The position numbers and the translations under genes were made by a program. The notes under the pieces are model-generated. The model was not told the DNA's origin. It worked only from the letters and a program-made list of their open reading frames with translations, and did no database searches. Source: Eurosta solidaginis (taxonomy: Eukaryota; Arthropoda; Insecta; Diptera; Tephritidae). Taken from it: a stretch of 64,000 nucleotides of DNA. Of this stretch, positions 20,911-33,213 are shown in pieces. Where the stretch lies: contig NC_090321.1 in the NCBI RefSeq assembly GCF_040869045.1, positions 72,511,183 to 72,575,182 of the forward strand, in the 5' to 3' direction. How positions within the stretch are numbered: position 1 is the stretch's first letter; each line of letters starts with the position of its first letter.

Positions 20911-23900
20911 CTCAGTGCCATTTATAGTGCGCGTATGTGAAAAATTGGTGCTTAAAACTAAGGAATGCTTTTAGTCAACTAAATATTATTATTTTGATAA
21001 TGGAATCTAAAAATTTATTACTAAATAAAAGTATTTACGTCAGTCGTTATATGTCCCATTTTCCACCACGTACGTGCTGTCAGTGGAAAGTGGCATACGT
21101 TGTGACGGTGACGGATTGTATCTTCTGAGCTCATAACTCCTCGCCGCTGTATGTATTTGAATAATTCCGCAGGCAATCGGTCTTGTTTTTTTTTTCGTCG
21201 GCTCTTTATGTCTTTTACAAGGCCTTTACAAAGAAACTTAAACGTACGAAACTTGCTTAAACGGACGTCTCACTAATGTGGCTGTTATCAGCCTTGGGCA
21301 AACAATGAGTAAACAATTTTTAATTTGCCAGATATAAATTTGGTAGAAGAATTCTTTAATTAATTACCAGACCCCCAAGTGATTATTCCGATTGAAGAAA
21401 GAAAGATAAGGCTAAGGGAAGATAAGATAACTAACCAAATTTTTCTAAACTAAAGCTTTAGCGGATTAAAGAACCGTACCAAATAATGTGCAGCACTTAG
21501 GTTGTTCTTGTAGCATTGCTTGGTCCCATCCAATAGGTTCGACCACTCACGAACTGTCGACAATGTCTTCTAACAGGAGTGCGAGGAAACTTGCTGTTTC
21601 AACAGGATCTGAACAGAGAGATAGGGGTGTTAGAGGCGTTGGTTCCACATTACTAAGATGGTTGGTGTCATGTGGGGATACGTTACTAGAAGGACATACA
21701 TTGGCGGGACCTCTTCAATCATATGTCTGTTGGGATGCCCAGGTTTCTGGGTATTCAGCGAAGTTCGGTGGTACACCAGCGTGCAGAAATAAGAGGCCTA
21801 ATAAAGACACAAAAACTAAGTGACTCCAAAAGAAAAAAATCCACGAGTGACTAGTACGCTATATATGTATAAATGTTTTCGTATTGACAAATGAGAAGAT
21901 AGACGTAGAGTCAGAACGTCCTATTATATGGATTTTGAAAGTCAGCCTCATTTATTGTGAATAGCTTCAGATGATATGAGCTAGCACCCAATATAAAAGT
22001 CTACAGCTCACCATCCTTGGCAGTGATCAGTCTACCATCTAAAAGCATTTCTGTTGTAAAAAGCTTTACCCAAGATTTATCTGTCATGCTGGCTGCCGCT
22101 CAATTTAAGCGTAAAACTGTACGATATGCAGCTAGACGTCGTAGACTGTTTCCCAAAACCTTGTTTCCCACAACTTGAGCCTGTTGGATGCTGTAGAAGT
22201 TTTGGCTTTCTAACCCTTCATCGAAGGCCAATGAATATCTCTTGTAGTAGTTTGTTCGATTTCGGAAGTAAAAATTTCTGCTAGGCAATCGAAGAAGTTT
22301 TGGTTTTAGAATTTATTTCGGTAGCAGAGGAAGTCGCGTTACGAGGTACAGTGTATGTCTAGCCTTGATTTGTGGTTCTTCTATCTATATTGCATGCAGC
22401 GCAGATTCAAGGAATACCCTTGTCTGTGTACCCACACACCCTCTGTTGTAAATAGTGTAGCTGGCTCATTCAGCACGTACTTGCAGTCATTCACGAATTG
22501 CCATCGAAACCCTCTATTCTCTTCCAGCTTAGATGCCGAATCTCAGCATAATGCCTATGGAGATGTCACTTTATTTGTCTGGAGGTGCGCCTGTATTAAG
22601 CAGTTGTCTGTTTTTATGTCCAGGTTTTTAGAAATCCAGAATTTCAAAAAAGGCAGCTGTCCTTTTTGTCAACCAGTTTGGAGCGATCAGTAAAAGTAGT
22701 AGAAGCAGTGTAGTAAAGTTTCCCATCGTTTTACTATATATTCGTCTTCGGGATTCTAATTGAGAATTTATTGTCAAAACATGAGATCGGTATCACATGA
22801 CCTAGCTGATTAAATTTGTTTGTAGAGATGAGATATTCTAAGCAGCGCTGCAGCTGCCTTGGAGTTATCCGAACAAGTCGATAGAGAGAAGGTTTAATAG
22901 AATTTCAAGAGATTTGTTAGAGGTGGATGGAACTTTTCCTGTTATGAGCCCGGCTGCCAATCGCCGTAATTGTCTATGCTTTGTACTGTATCAATAATAG
23001 CAATAAATTATTTTATCAGCATAACTTTGCGAGTCACTGTATATACTACAACACACCATACTAAATACCCAAGTCTAGCTACCTACAAACCAACAGCAAC
23101 AAATCGATTGAACAGCTGATGTCTCATATCTCACCGTTTCTCTCAAGAGCAATATCGTAGAAGCGGGTTCTTTCGGTTATTGTTAAGTATATATATGTTT
23201 GGTTATTTATTGCATATTTTGCTCTCCACCTTAACATATTTAGGTATGTATGTATATTAGGGTCGGTCGATTTGTATGGACGAAAGTTAACCGATATCGC
23301 GCCATCGATTTTTTGATGGGATTTGGGCCCAAGAAAAAGAGTTCCACTAGAAAAATAATTTTCGAACCTACGAAATTTCATTTTTTGACTTTTTTTCGAC
23401 TTTGATTTTTAAGGTTTTTTCATGACCTACTAAAAAAAATTTTCATTTGATTGTAAAATTTTCATGTATACCCTGTCCGACCCAAAAATGTCCGCTAAAA
23501 ACGTTGTCGATAACAGTTTTTTGAAAAAAAAAACAAAAAATATCGAAAAATCTACCCAGTGTAATGTATATAAACGGAGCATTGAACGGCGTATAGTGGG
23601 TATGAAGGGAATATTAAACAATTGCACGGCAAGGACAACTTTTTTAACACACCTCCAAAATTTGAGTAGCGGTGGAGCGCGCGTACAGTTTTTACTCGTT
23701 TTTATTGATTTGTTGTTGGAAGTTGTGAATACCGCTTAGCAACACACAAATACATAGGTGTGCATTTCATAATTTAACTGCCATGTTATGATGACTGCTA
23801 TACATTAGGGATGTAAAAGTTGATATAATTGTACCCTTTCCGCCTTTACGGTAAATTTTGTCCAATTTAGGTACAATTTTTGTAGTAACTTTATTTGCTG

Positions 23901-24259
23901 AACAATCATGACTTAAGGCTCATATTTTCCATCACATCGAAGCCGAAGAAGACATCTGTATGATCACATACTTCAGACTCATTTCGGGAGTCATTTTTTC
24001 TACACTCCCTCCTGTCTAGGTCTTTGTCGAGCTAGGGTATATTAAAAATACTTTTACTTCCAAAAGTCTGAGAGTCTGATGTTGCACATTTTAATAAGAA
24101 CCCAATTAAAAATTGTGAAAAATTGCTTGAAAATTTGATAAAACTTTATGGAGCTTTCCAGAATACTATATGCATTTCGAGCCTCCACTTTACATAGGTA
24201 ACTTTAGTAAGAGTGTTAACGTGCTAGGTGCAGTTCAATTGCACTATTGTAAGAAGACT
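20911..24259. other. No supported gene; scattered unassigned repeats
   Basis: No family is recognisable in the ORFs here, including those at 21488-21823, 22355-22693 and 23464-23739. Around 23265-23520 the sequence has the character of a fly dispersed repeat (GGGTCGGTCGATTTGTATGG, CGATATCGCGCCATCGATTT). The rest shows no terminal repeats, tandem arrays or coding signal. Confidence 0.4.
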
Positions 24260-24299
24260 AGTTTACCATTCTATACAAGGCTGAGGCTTTCGATGCTTA

Positions 24300-25310
24300 A
24301 AAACCTTGGAACTGAGGGATTTAGTTAACTGCGCGCTGCTCTTAAACCTGTCTCTGTCCACGTTCGTCACTCCTGAAGGGGTGGCGAGGGTGGTACCGCT
24401 ACGATTGCCTGGAAAGCAAGCTAACGAAGGATACGCATATCTTCCGATATATCTCCTATCGCCAGTAGCTAAGACAATCGTCCTAAAAAATCTCTCATAT
24501 TTCCCGCTAATTTGCGACTTGCCAACCACCAGCATGGTTTCCAAAAATTGCATAGCACCGTCACCTAGCTAAACACCATCGACACTCAAATAAATTGCGG
24601 ATTGAACATGGAACCTTAGAACAGTACTCGTGGGGCTAGACATTGCCACAGTCAACCACAGAACATTACTGCAAGACATGAAAGAGTCTACCCTTCAATC
24701 AAAATCAGGAAGAGTTTAAAGATGTAGAGCAGGGTAGTATACTATCCCCATTTTACTTAACTTTTACATTTCGAAGCTCCCTTACAGACCAAGAGGAGTT
24801 ACCATTGTTTTCTACGTCAATTACTGCACGATAATGGCAACAGGATCTCGCCCTCCCATTTATGAGCCATGCATTAAAACTAGCAACTAGGGAGTATTTC
24901 TAGTTTTTTCGCCTCACGTAACTTGGCACTTTCACGGACCGAATCCGCAGCGACCTTATTCATAACGTGGACGTAGCAAAATATTGGACATCCATGTCGA
25001 TGGCATTACGATACCGACTGTCCGGCACCCAACCATATTCGGTGTGAAGTTCAATATTGACCTATATACATTTTGGCGAGCATGCAGCCGTAATTTTAGC
25101 TTAAGTTTAGAATAGTAAAAAAACTCTCAAGTCCACACGTCTCGGATATGGTAGCTGAGCTTAATATAAACGCACTGGAGGAAATTGCATGCCTGTCAAA
25201 ATGCCGCACTCAGAACTGTCACGGTGTGACTTCCTATATCGCCAGAACATCATTTATAAACTGAGGCCTCTTCACTCAAATGTCTGTTAGGATACAAAGG
25301 TTGCAGGGTA
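24300..25310 (+). pseudogene. Jockey-type reverse transcriptase, degenerate
   Basis: Conceptual pieces in shifting frames are ARVVPLRLPGKQANEGYAYL followed by LLSPVAKT (RT start), RTVLVGLDIATVNHRTLLQD (palm), VEQGSILSPFYLTF, then FYVNYCTIMATG where YADDCTI is expected, so the catalytic aspartates are lost. Later come DGITIPTVRHPTIFGVKF and CQNAALRTVTGC. The order matches Jockey-clade proteins that carry CQNAALRT after the polymerase. Many stops are present. A (CAA)n-tailed insertion follows but has its own TSD. Confidence 0.8.
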
Positions 25311-25368
25311 TTTAACAAAAACGGTTTGTTCAGCTTTTCGTTGCTCCCCTTTCTGAGGACTATTCCTG

Positions 25369-25678
25369 GGGATTCAAGGGGTTGTGTAGCTCATTACATA
25401 GCTTCTCCAACCCATTGTCAACCACACCTTCGAGCGGCGAATCCCGTTTCACTAGCAGACGAGGCTCTGGCGACCTCATGGAACTTGGGGGTGGGGAGGG
25501 AGGGATGGCCTGAAGGTTTAATGTGGCCATATAAATCGTTCCCGAGATGGTCGGGCTAGTACCTTAATGGTGCTGTGTTACCGGAGCGTACCGGATCTGT
25601 ATCCGGCAAAGGACCATCACATCGATAACACTCCCCAAAGCCTTCGGGGAGTAACCTAATCGGTACAACAACAACAAC
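25369..25678 (+). mobile_element. (CAA)n-tailed retroposon end, copy 2
   Basis: This 310-bp insertion on the plus strand ends in ACAACAACAACAAC. It is flanked by a perfect 13-bp TSD AGGACTATTCCTG (25356-25368 and 25679-25691). The sequence is the same family as 13927-14260 in opposite orientation. Confidence 0.85.
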
Positions 25679-25740
25679 AGGACTATTCCTGCCTCACTGT
25701 GTGAATACGCCAAGTGGCAATTCTGAGTGCGGGGTTTTGA

Positions 25741-26478
25741 CGGGCCTGCAGTTTCCTATCGTGTGTTTCTTTTAATCTTGGCGACTATATTTTAATTGCT
25801 TTAGAGATAGCTACAAGCGTTTCTTTATCTTTGCTCCGGAAGAGGCCTTGAGCATTTTGTAACTTTATTTAAAAAAAGGCTCGAAAGTATTTTGATACAG
25901 CTTTTTTCCAGGATAAGGGCAGCATACAGAAATGCCTTTGAAAGTTAGTTTCTCCATAAAATAAATATAAAAAATAAATATTTTAAACGATATATGATTT
26001 TTGGTACACAAAAAAGTACCATTTTATTACCGAATTAGGTACAATTTGAAATAGCGATTTCCCATCTCAGGTAGCGACACTTACATATGTAGACCTTTGG
26101 AATATTACACGGGCCTGCAGTTTCCTATCGTGTGTTTCTTTTAAGCTTGGCGACTATATCTTAATTGCTTTAGAGATAGCTACAAGCGTTTCTTTATCTT
26201 TGCTCCGGAAGAGGCCTTGAGCATTTTGTAACTTTATTTAAAAAAAGGCTCGAAAGTATTTTGATACAGCTTTTTTCCAGGATAAGGGCAGCATACAGAA
26301 ATGCCTTTGAAAGTTAGTTTCTCCATAAAATAAATATAAAAAATAAATATTTTAAACGATATATGATTTTTGGTACACAAAAAAGTACCATTTTATTACC
26401 GAATTAGGTACAATTTGAAATAGCGATTTCCCATCTCAGGTAGCGACACTTACATATGTAGACCTTTGGAATATTACA
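25741..26478 (+). repeat. Tandem duplication, 2 x 369 bp
   Basis: 25741-26109 and 26110-26478 are near-identical. Both start CGGGCCTGCAGTTTCC and end TTTGGAATATTACAC; two substitutions were noticed (TTAATCTTGG/TTAAGCTTGG, ATATTTTAA/ATATCTTAA). It is non-coding and its origin is unknown. 26479-26985 that follows has only an ATGT microsatellite near 26520. Confidence 0.95.
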
Positions 26479-27121
26479 CTAGTAGGGTCTGTACAAGTAT
26501 TTGAGTGGGCAGGTAGACATGTATGTATGTCTGTATGTATGAATTGTAATTACGGTGGAATTCGGTACAAAAAGAAACGTCATTTTTGTTTAAAAGGTGA
26601 CGCATTCGTTTATCGTTTGCTTTTTATCATCACCAATTGCTAAGTGGCTAAAATACATGCCTCCCGTATGCATGTTCAGACTCACGCATGCTCACCTATA
26701 CAATGATCACCTTGAGAGGTCAATAATTTAAACTTGTTGGAAAAATCCGTTAATTAATTGATAATAAAAAACTTGATTTAAAATTTTGGAAAAAAATCAT
26801 ACAAAAGTATTTATAATTATCGTATTTTTTCGTTACATATGCCTACCTTATTTATTATTATTGCAATTTATTAAAGGGTGGCAGAAATTTGAGTTTTCTA
26901 GAATTAATTTCTTGCGATATGATCACAGCTTACGTTGTTCTTAAAGTGTGACCCGAATGAATGAATGATGTTTCTCTGTTGGATGACTCGTTCAGAGGTG
27001 TTCATTTAAGCGCCAAATACACGACACGAACATTTCCGCGAACATTCCGCAATCTTGTTCGCAGCTTTGGCCATACACCATTCAAACTTTTGGCCGAACA
27101 TTAGTTCTCTGTCAGACAGCG

Positions 27122-27237
27122 ATGAATACGGACAACAATTGTGCTGCAGCAATATTGCTCGATGTGGCAATTAAGCGTAAAAAAAGAGAGAAGATCACGC
27201 CGGTATTGCGCCCGCAAACTACTTGTTTTTTTTATAC
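27122..27237 (+). pseudogene. Possible Harbinger nuclease N-terminal stub
   Basis: From an ATG the frame reads MNTDNNCAAAILLDVAIKRK then KREKITPVLRPQ. This resembles the alanine/lysine-rich start of Harbinger transposases, which leads into a WVRPW motif; here LRPQ stands at that place. The frame then runs into T-rich DNA and the catalytic domain is absent. The identification is tentative and rests on this short stretch and the element context. Confidence 0.4.
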
Positions 27238-27405
27238 TGTATCCTTTGTGGCATCAGGATCTACTTCTTTTAATTTTTCGATTAAAGTCGCATAATCATT
27301 ATTCTTTTTAATTCTATTACAATAATATTTCCTTTTTATTTGCCACAATGATGGCAAAGATTTACAGATTTCAATAAATTCACTCAGAAATTTTTTATTG
27401 TCATT
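27232..27405 (-). pseudogene. MADF/Myb-SANT-like DNA-binding domain remnant
   Basis: The minus strand encodes KFLSEFIEICKSLPSLWQIK followed by RKYYCN, then IKKNNDYATLIEKLKEVDPDAT, ending at a TAA. The FIELYKxxPxLWxxxxxxYxNRxKK pattern is a MADF domain. Harbinger elements carry a second gene for a Myb/SANT/MADF protein that works with the nuclease. About 50 of the usual 80-90 residues remain, with no ATG in frame. The convergent orientation to the stub at 27122 fits a two-gene Harbinger element shrunk by deletion. Confidence 0.65.
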
Positions 27406-27774
27406 TTACTTTTCCGCGCACGTCTGTTCCGTTCAGAAATTACTACGATTATGAGCGATTTCGCCATACACGCACGAACAGTTCGCGCAAATGTTCGCCA
27501 AAAATTAAAATATTTTGATCTTTGGCGAACATTTGCGCGAACTGACAAACACCACCATACACGACAGAAAAGGTCGCAGAAACATGACATAACGGGAATG
27601 TTCGCGGAAATGTTCGTGTCGTGTATTTGGCGCTTTACTCAAATAGCCAAGCAACGCTCGTGGCACTTACATGACTCCACTATAACTTCATCTAAGGCCG
27701 TCAGCAGCTGCAAAATATCGCTTTAAACCGCAGCTAACTTGGCAAACATAACCTGGTCACAGGAACATTCAGGG

Positions 27775-29451
27775 CATAGTGTACCTATACCAAGTGTGTC
27801 AACTAAGCGATAAACGTCAAAACTACAAACAGCCTCGCTCACCTGATGCAAATCTCAGGTATAGAGTTGCATTTTTGGTACGTAAGAGTACTTCAAGCTG
27901 AGTTGCATTTAATAGTTAAATAAAACTTTGTAGTATTTACAGATTTAATAGTTGCATATATTTCCGCGGAAATAAGAATAATAGATTTGTAGCCTGCAAC
28001 AATGCGGAAACATACGGAAAGCAAAATTTATTTAAATTAGAGTCAAAATATAAAGCGCCGCACGTGTAACATAAAAAAATTTCACTTCTAAGGCTGTTTA
28101 CACAAATGCATAAGGGCAAAATTATATAAAACGCTTTGGTCACTTCAAAAGCATATATGACACTACTTTATTTTTGCTTGGATTTCAAGCTAAAAAAACT
28201 AACGAAACTTCATCGGAACTTCAAAACACAAAAAAAATTTCTATCATGAAAAAGCGAGGCCACTATTCCCCCATAATTAGCGAGTTTGTCATGTTTTTGT
28301 TTATGTTTTACATTTTATTTTTACATTTTATTTTTACATTAACATTTTTAACAATAAAAAAATGCAAATAACACGCGCAAATTATTTCTTTCTCTAATGG
28401 TTCACTTTTTTCACAAGAAACTTGATTCTAATTGTGTTTTTATGCACCAAATTTTCAAACTAAAAAAAAAAACTTTCATTTGTCTGAAAAAAATAAAGAA
28501 AAAACGGCCGAATGTCAAAAAAACCTATCGAAAAACAAACTGGCTCGTTTGTTTTTAATGAAAGGTTGTATTTTTCGTGTATTTCGTAAGTTTTTTGAAA
28601 TATAGTTTAGCGTAGGCACGCAACCAAAGCATTTATGTAAATTTTTCGATACTTCGCCCGACAGATGAATTAATGAATGCAACACAACCAAAGCGTCTGT
28701 TTAAATCCGGTTATAATGGTGCTGTAATTGCAAACAAATCAAACTCCTATATGACGCTACTTTATTTTCTATGTATTTTTCTTGTATTTTCTCTTATATT
28801 TTTTGTCGAGGGAGCCAATAAGGTTTCAATACTGGTGAAAGTATGTGAACTATATTTGAAAAAACTAACGAAATACAAGAAAAATTCAACGTAGTTCATT
28901 AAAAACAAACAAGCCAGTTTGTATTTCGATAGGGTTTTTTGACATTAGGCAGTTTTTTCTTTATTTTTTCTGACAAATGAAAATTTTGTTTTTAGTTTCA
29001 AAAATTTTGTGCATAAAAACACAATTAAATTCAAAGTTTAAATTGTGTGTGCAAATGAGTTTTCAATAAGTGTACATTTTTCAGTTTTCATAGTGAACTT
29101 GGGTACAGAAATTCAAATTAAAAAGTTTTTCACAATAATTTGAAAAACTCTACGTTTTCTCTGCTTTTTACAATTAAAGGAGTAACCCTCCGTAATAAAT
29201 TAAACTTTTAATGAAAATCAATAACTCTGAATTGAACACTTTTCGCCATGATATAAAATTAAAATGCTGTGGAACAGGAGCAACACTTTTGTGACTACAT
29301 AAACCCTGTTTCAATCTTTTACGTCTCTGCACAGAACCCTAATTGACCTTTTTCAACCGAAACAACAATGGCAACCCAGATTTTCCCGTTATGCCCACTT
29401 AAGCGAGTGCCTGTCAGAAAGAAGTCAACACACTTGTACTTGTACACTATG
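27775..29451. repeat. Foldback-type repeat, copy 1 of composite
   Basis: Both ends carry the CATAGTGTAC inverted terminus. Internal arms also pair: AATTGTGTTTTTATGCAC near 28430 is mirrored near 29010-29030, and the AAACAAAC…GGCTCGTTTG segment near 28530 is mirrored near 28905. The segment 28601-28700 and the right third are closely matched in copy 2 at 34840-35754. It is non-coding. Confidence 0.65.
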
Positions 29452-29532
29452 GTTTTTATTAAAATGGATGGATGAATAGGTGACCATAGTGTACATATAC
29501 AAGTGCATAGTACAGGTTTACAAGTAAGATAT

Positions 29533-30117
29533 TGTAACGAATGTTAGCAGCACTGAGCGATGCTATCGTCTCTAAGCCGATGCTAACCAGTGACGTGAAT
29601 GCACATCAATAATTCAATCATTATGTATCTACATAAACGAATAAATAATTGTGTCTACACATATGTACGTATACGAGCAGCGGAGCAGCAATGCACAAAC
29701 ACATGCATATATCTTATTTGAGTTGTCACAAGAGAGAGCAATAATTTGTGCACGTAGTTGTGGCTGGCGATTTTGTAGCCGAACTAACTAGTAACTTCTG
29801 GAAATCGAAGAGCCTAGAAGTATGCAGCGTAAACTATAAAAGCGGGGCAGGCGAGTAAGAAGTAATTCAGTTTCAGTTGAGCTATCAATCAGTTTGATTA
29901 AGCACGCGATCTGGCGGCCAATAGTAGAGTTTCATTTGAGTTATCAATCAGTTTGGTTATTAAGTCAGCGAGTAGCAAAGTATAAGTGTTATTGTGAAGT
30001 ACTTTAATAAAGGCCATTTTTCCATTATTCAATATTGGAGTTAGTTATTCAACAGTTTAGTGATTCGAACGTAGCAGAGGATTGCAAATAAGAGGATTTG
30101 CAAGTAAAATCGTTACA
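29533..30117 (+). repeat. Copy A left LTR
   Basis: TGTAACGAATGTTAGC to AATCGTTACA, 585 bp. TATAAAAG at 29835-29842, an initiator-like TTCAGTTTCAGTT about 30 bp downstream, and AATAAA at 30006-30011 mark a likely promoter and poly(A) signal. The 5' third differs from copy B LTRs, while the 3' half is shared. Confidence 0.93.
29835..29880 (+). promoter_or_regulatory. Likely LTR core promoter (TATA and initiator)
   Basis: TATAAAAGCGGGGC followed about 30 bases later by TTCAGTTTCAGTT. The same TATAAAAGC block is conserved in all long LTRs of the family, for example 39025. Confidence 0.6.
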
Positions 30118-30119
30118 AT

Positions 30120-30131
30120 TGGTGTCAGAAG
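30120..30131 (+). other. Primer-binding site, tRNA-Leu type (copy A)
   Basis: TGGTGTCAGAAG, two bases after the LTR, is complementary to the 3' end of leucine tRNAs (…CTTCTGACACCA), as in several Ty3/gypsy lineages. An identical site is at 39317-39328 in copy B. Confidence 0.75.
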
Positions 30132-30175
30132 AGGAATTGTTGAATAAATTCCGAAGACTTCGAATAAACTTGGAC

Positions 30176-32617
30176 ATGGCAAAGTTAAGTGAATTGAAGA
30201 TCCCGCAACTGAAGAAGGAGTTGGAGAGCCGTGGATTGAATACAAGCGGCGTTAAACTCGAACTTCAGGCACGGCTACGAGAGGCAATGGAAGCAGAAGG
30301 AATTGATGTGGAAGAGTATGTCTTTCATCTTGATGGCGAGGAGACAACAGAAATTGAAAAGAAAAACGAAACATCGCAGACGGTTACCAGTACAGACTTG
30401 AACATGATTTTAGCTGCAATATCTGCTCAAACATCGACAGTGTCATCTTAACTGGCATCTCAACTGGAAGCACAAGAGGCACGTAGAACAGAAATGTCAT
30501 CACAAATATTCACCAACATGTCATCACAACTGGAAGAACAGAAGACGTATATGTCATCACAGATGGAATCCCAAGAGACACGTATAACAGCGAAGATTGA
30601 ATCACAGGAGACACGTATCTCAGAAATGTCGTCAGAAATAACACCTAAAATTGAAGCACAAGAGGCACGTATATCAGAAATGTCGACACAAATTTCAGCA
30701 CAGGTATTATCGCAGATCTCTGCACAACTAGAATCGCGTATGGAAGAGAAACTAACACAGTTTCAGGAAGGGTTCAGAGGGCGACAAGATAAAATGGAGG
30801 CCGAAATAGATGCTTTGAAGGATCGGATTCAGGAGTTACAATTGAACCGTCCAATCACTTCAATGTCTACTCTGAAGGTAAAATCCCCAACGTTTGATGG
30901 TTCTGTTCCATTCCAGGTCTTCAAGCTACAGTTTGAGAAGACCGCAGCAGTGAACAACTGGAATGCGGAAGATAAAGTTGCTGCACTATTCATGGCTTTG
31001 AAAGGGCCTGCAGCTGAGATTTTACAAACCATTCCAGAGGGCGAACGGAACTGTTATGAAGCATTGATGGGCGCTCTAGAGAGACGATACGGAACTGAGC
31101 ATAGGAGGCAGATATACCAAATGGAGTTGCTGAACCGCTTCCAGAGGCCTGGTGAAACATTGCAAGAGTTTGCGTCGGATATTGAAAGGCTAGCACATTT
31201 AGCGAATGCGGACGCACCCGTGGAATACACTGAAAGGGTAAAAATCCAGAGCTTCATAAATGGCATACGAGATGTGGAAACGAAGCGGGCTACATACGCA
31301 AACCCAAAGCCAACATTCGCAGAAACGGTGTCACAAGCTCTGATTCAGGAAACAGCGTCGCTTCTGTGTAAGCCAGTTTTCAAAGCACGCCATGTGGAAG
31401 TAGAAAGGCCAGTGTGGGTAGACGCAATATTGGAGGCGCTGAAAGGAACGCAAAAGCGGAGTGAAAAAGTTATCAAATGCTTCAAATGCGGGAAGTCCGG
31501 TCACATTGCACGTCAGTGCGATCTTGGTCCTAATAGTTCCAACAACGTGGGTGGCCGTAAACGCAAAGCTGGAGGAGATGAGCAAGAGCGAGTAAGAGGT
31601 AGAGATCGAGAGCTAGATCCGGCTATTGAATGTCCTGTGATATCTGTGTCGCGAATTGGAAGGAAATCAAGCAGTCTTACCGTCAGAGGGAATGTGGATG
31701 GTAAAGAACGTGTACTGACTGTAGATACGGGAGCATCTCATTCCTTGATCCGATCTGACTTGGTCAACAGGAGAGTAAAACCGTTACCTGGAGCAAAGTT
31801 GCGTACGGTCACTGGCGAGTATAACCAAGTTCAGGGAGAAGTGATATGTGAAATATTGATTGGGAAGGTCATGGTTCTACACAAATTTGTTGTGGCGGAG
31901 ATTGTTGATGAAGTTATATTGGGAGTGGATTTCTTGGTTGACCATGACATCAAGATCGATATGCAGAGAAGGGTGATGCGTTATGAGAACCAAGATGTGC
32001 CACTTAACTTTAGTTTGGAAAAAGGGTTCAGCAGTAATCGGGTACTGGTGGAGAAGACTCGACGAAGGCCACAAAATTCAAAGGTAAAGGTTGATGGAAC
32101 AAATAGGCCAAACAAATCAAAACCGAAGGTACCTGTGAGAGAAACACTGGCATTGAAAAGCCCTAACGGACGTACTGAAACGAAGAAAGAATGCAAGGGT
32201 GGTTTCAAGCCAAGGCACACTACTGTTGTGAAGCGTCGAAACGATACTGATTATGCAAAGGAAATCCGTCCAGCGCAAGCTCTGCGAAGTAATTCTTCAT
32301 TGGCCAAGAAACAGAGTGCGAGGGAACGATCGAGGATAATGAGTAGTAAGATGAAACACAGGTACGACAAGGAAAATAATTCGCAAGGTTTCCGGGAGGG
32401 AAATTTGGTACTGTTATACAACCCTCACCGGCGGAAAGGTGTTCCATCCAATTTTAGGTGCAGTTGGGAAGGCCCGTACAAGGTTGTGAAGAAGATAAGT
32501 GATATCATCTACCGCATACAAGCAATTGGGAAATCACGAAATAGAAGAGTGGTACATTTGGCGATGCTAGCAGCGTTTAGATTGAGAGATTTGTCTGATC
32601 GGGACGATCAGACTTAG
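30176..32617 (+). pseudogene. SAP-Gag-protease-integrase tail polyprotein, copy A, nonsense mutation
   Basis: The protein starts MAKLSELKIPQLKKELESRG, a SAP-type DNA-binding motif (about residues 3-40). Coiled-coil repeats of SSQxExQETRI type follow, then a capsid-like region, a CCHC knuckle CFKCGKSGHIARQC, and an intact protease motif VDTGASHSLI (aspartate 517). A basic linker leads to a GPY/F-like integrase tail (GPYKVVKKISDIIYRIQ). Codon 92 is TAA (30449-30451) where copy B has CAA, so Gag is cut short. The start was chosen by match to copy B; the frame is open upstream into the LTR. Confidence 0.9.
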
Positions 32618-32628
32618 GTGGAGGGCAG

Positions 32629-33213
32629 TGTAACGAATGTTAGCAGCACTGAGCGATGCTATCGTCTCTAAGCCGATGCTAACCAGTGACGTGAATGCAC
32701 ATCAATAATTCAATCATTATGTATCTACATAAACGAATAAATAATTGCGTCTACACATATGTACGTATACGAGCAGCGGAGCGGCAATGCACAAACACAT
32801 GCATATATCTTATTTGAGTTGTCACAAGAGAGAGCAATAATTTGTGCACGTAGTTGTGGCTGGCGATTTTGTAGCCGAACTAACTAGTAGCTTCTGGAAA
32901 TCGAAGAGCCTAGAAGTATGCAGCGTAAACTATAAAAGCGGGGCAGGCGAGTAAGAAGTAATTCAGTTTGAGTTGAGCTATCAATCAGTTAGATTAAGCA
33001 CGCGATCTGGCGGCCAATAGTAGAGTTTCATTTGAGTTATCAATCAGTTTGGTTATTAAGTCAGCGAGTAGCAAAGTATAAGTGTTATTGTGAAGTACTT
33101 TAATAAAGGCCATTTTTCCATTATTCAATATTGGAGTTATTTATTCAACAGTTTAGTGATTCGAACGTAGCAGAGGATTGCAAATAAGAGGATTTGCAAG
33201 TAAATTCGTTACA
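32629..33213 (+). repeat. Copy A right LTR
   Basis: 585 bp, same length as the left LTR with only scattered substitutions, so insertion is fairly recent. It is preceded by the purine-rich GGTGGAGGGCAG. Confidence 0.93.

Larger units (their letters stand above)
27009..27634. mobile_element. PIF/Harbinger-derived element, 626 bp
   Basis: Long inverted ends (AGCGCCAAATACACGACACG at both ends, extending about 40 bp with near-perfect pairing) are flanked by TTA (27006-27008 and 27635-27637), a 3-bp TWA target typical of PIF/Harbinger. An inner perfect 23-bp inverted repeat (27480-27502 and 27521-27543, 18-bp loop) adds a second foldback. Remnants of both Harbinger genes appear inside: a possible nuclease start on plus and a MADF domain on minus. 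Confidence 0.8.
26990..27774 (+). pseudogene. Non-LTR element RNase H, left part, interrupted
   Basis: Across the TTA insertion site at 27006 the flanks encode EVFIYSNSQATLVALT, matching the IYSDSQAA motif with the second catalytic acid of RNase H I. Then come SSKAVSSCKISL and, ending at the second insertion site, PGHRNIQG. The C-terminal continuation (IQGNDKAVELAK) lies 8 kb away at 35755. RNase H domains of this type occur in I/R1/LOA-like non-LTR elements. Stops and frame changes are present besides the two insertions, so it was probably decaying already. Confidence 0.75.
29533..33213 (+). mobile_element. Gag-protease LTR retrotransposon, copy A (3,681 bp)
   Basis: Two 585-bp LTRs (29533-30117 and 32629-33213), 4-bp TSD ATAT (29529-29532 and 33214-33217), primer-binding site at 30120 and a purine-rich tract before the right LTR define a complete insertion. 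The empty site is visible in the paralogous sequence near 47330 (TACAAGTATGATATGTATGA). Coding capacity is Gag plus protease plus the C-terminal tail of integrase only; RT, RNase H and the integrase core are absent without any obvious scar. Confidence 0.95.

Noticed and set aside
21488..21823. 111-codon ORF with a clean start and stop
   Set aside because: No motif or family is recognisable, low-complexity serine/threonine content, and no promoter or splice context.
31054..32220. Several minus-strand ORFs over the gag-protease element A (and over B at 39574-41398)
   Set aside because: They are shadows of the plus-strand polyprotein, without own motifs, and are not conserved between A and B.
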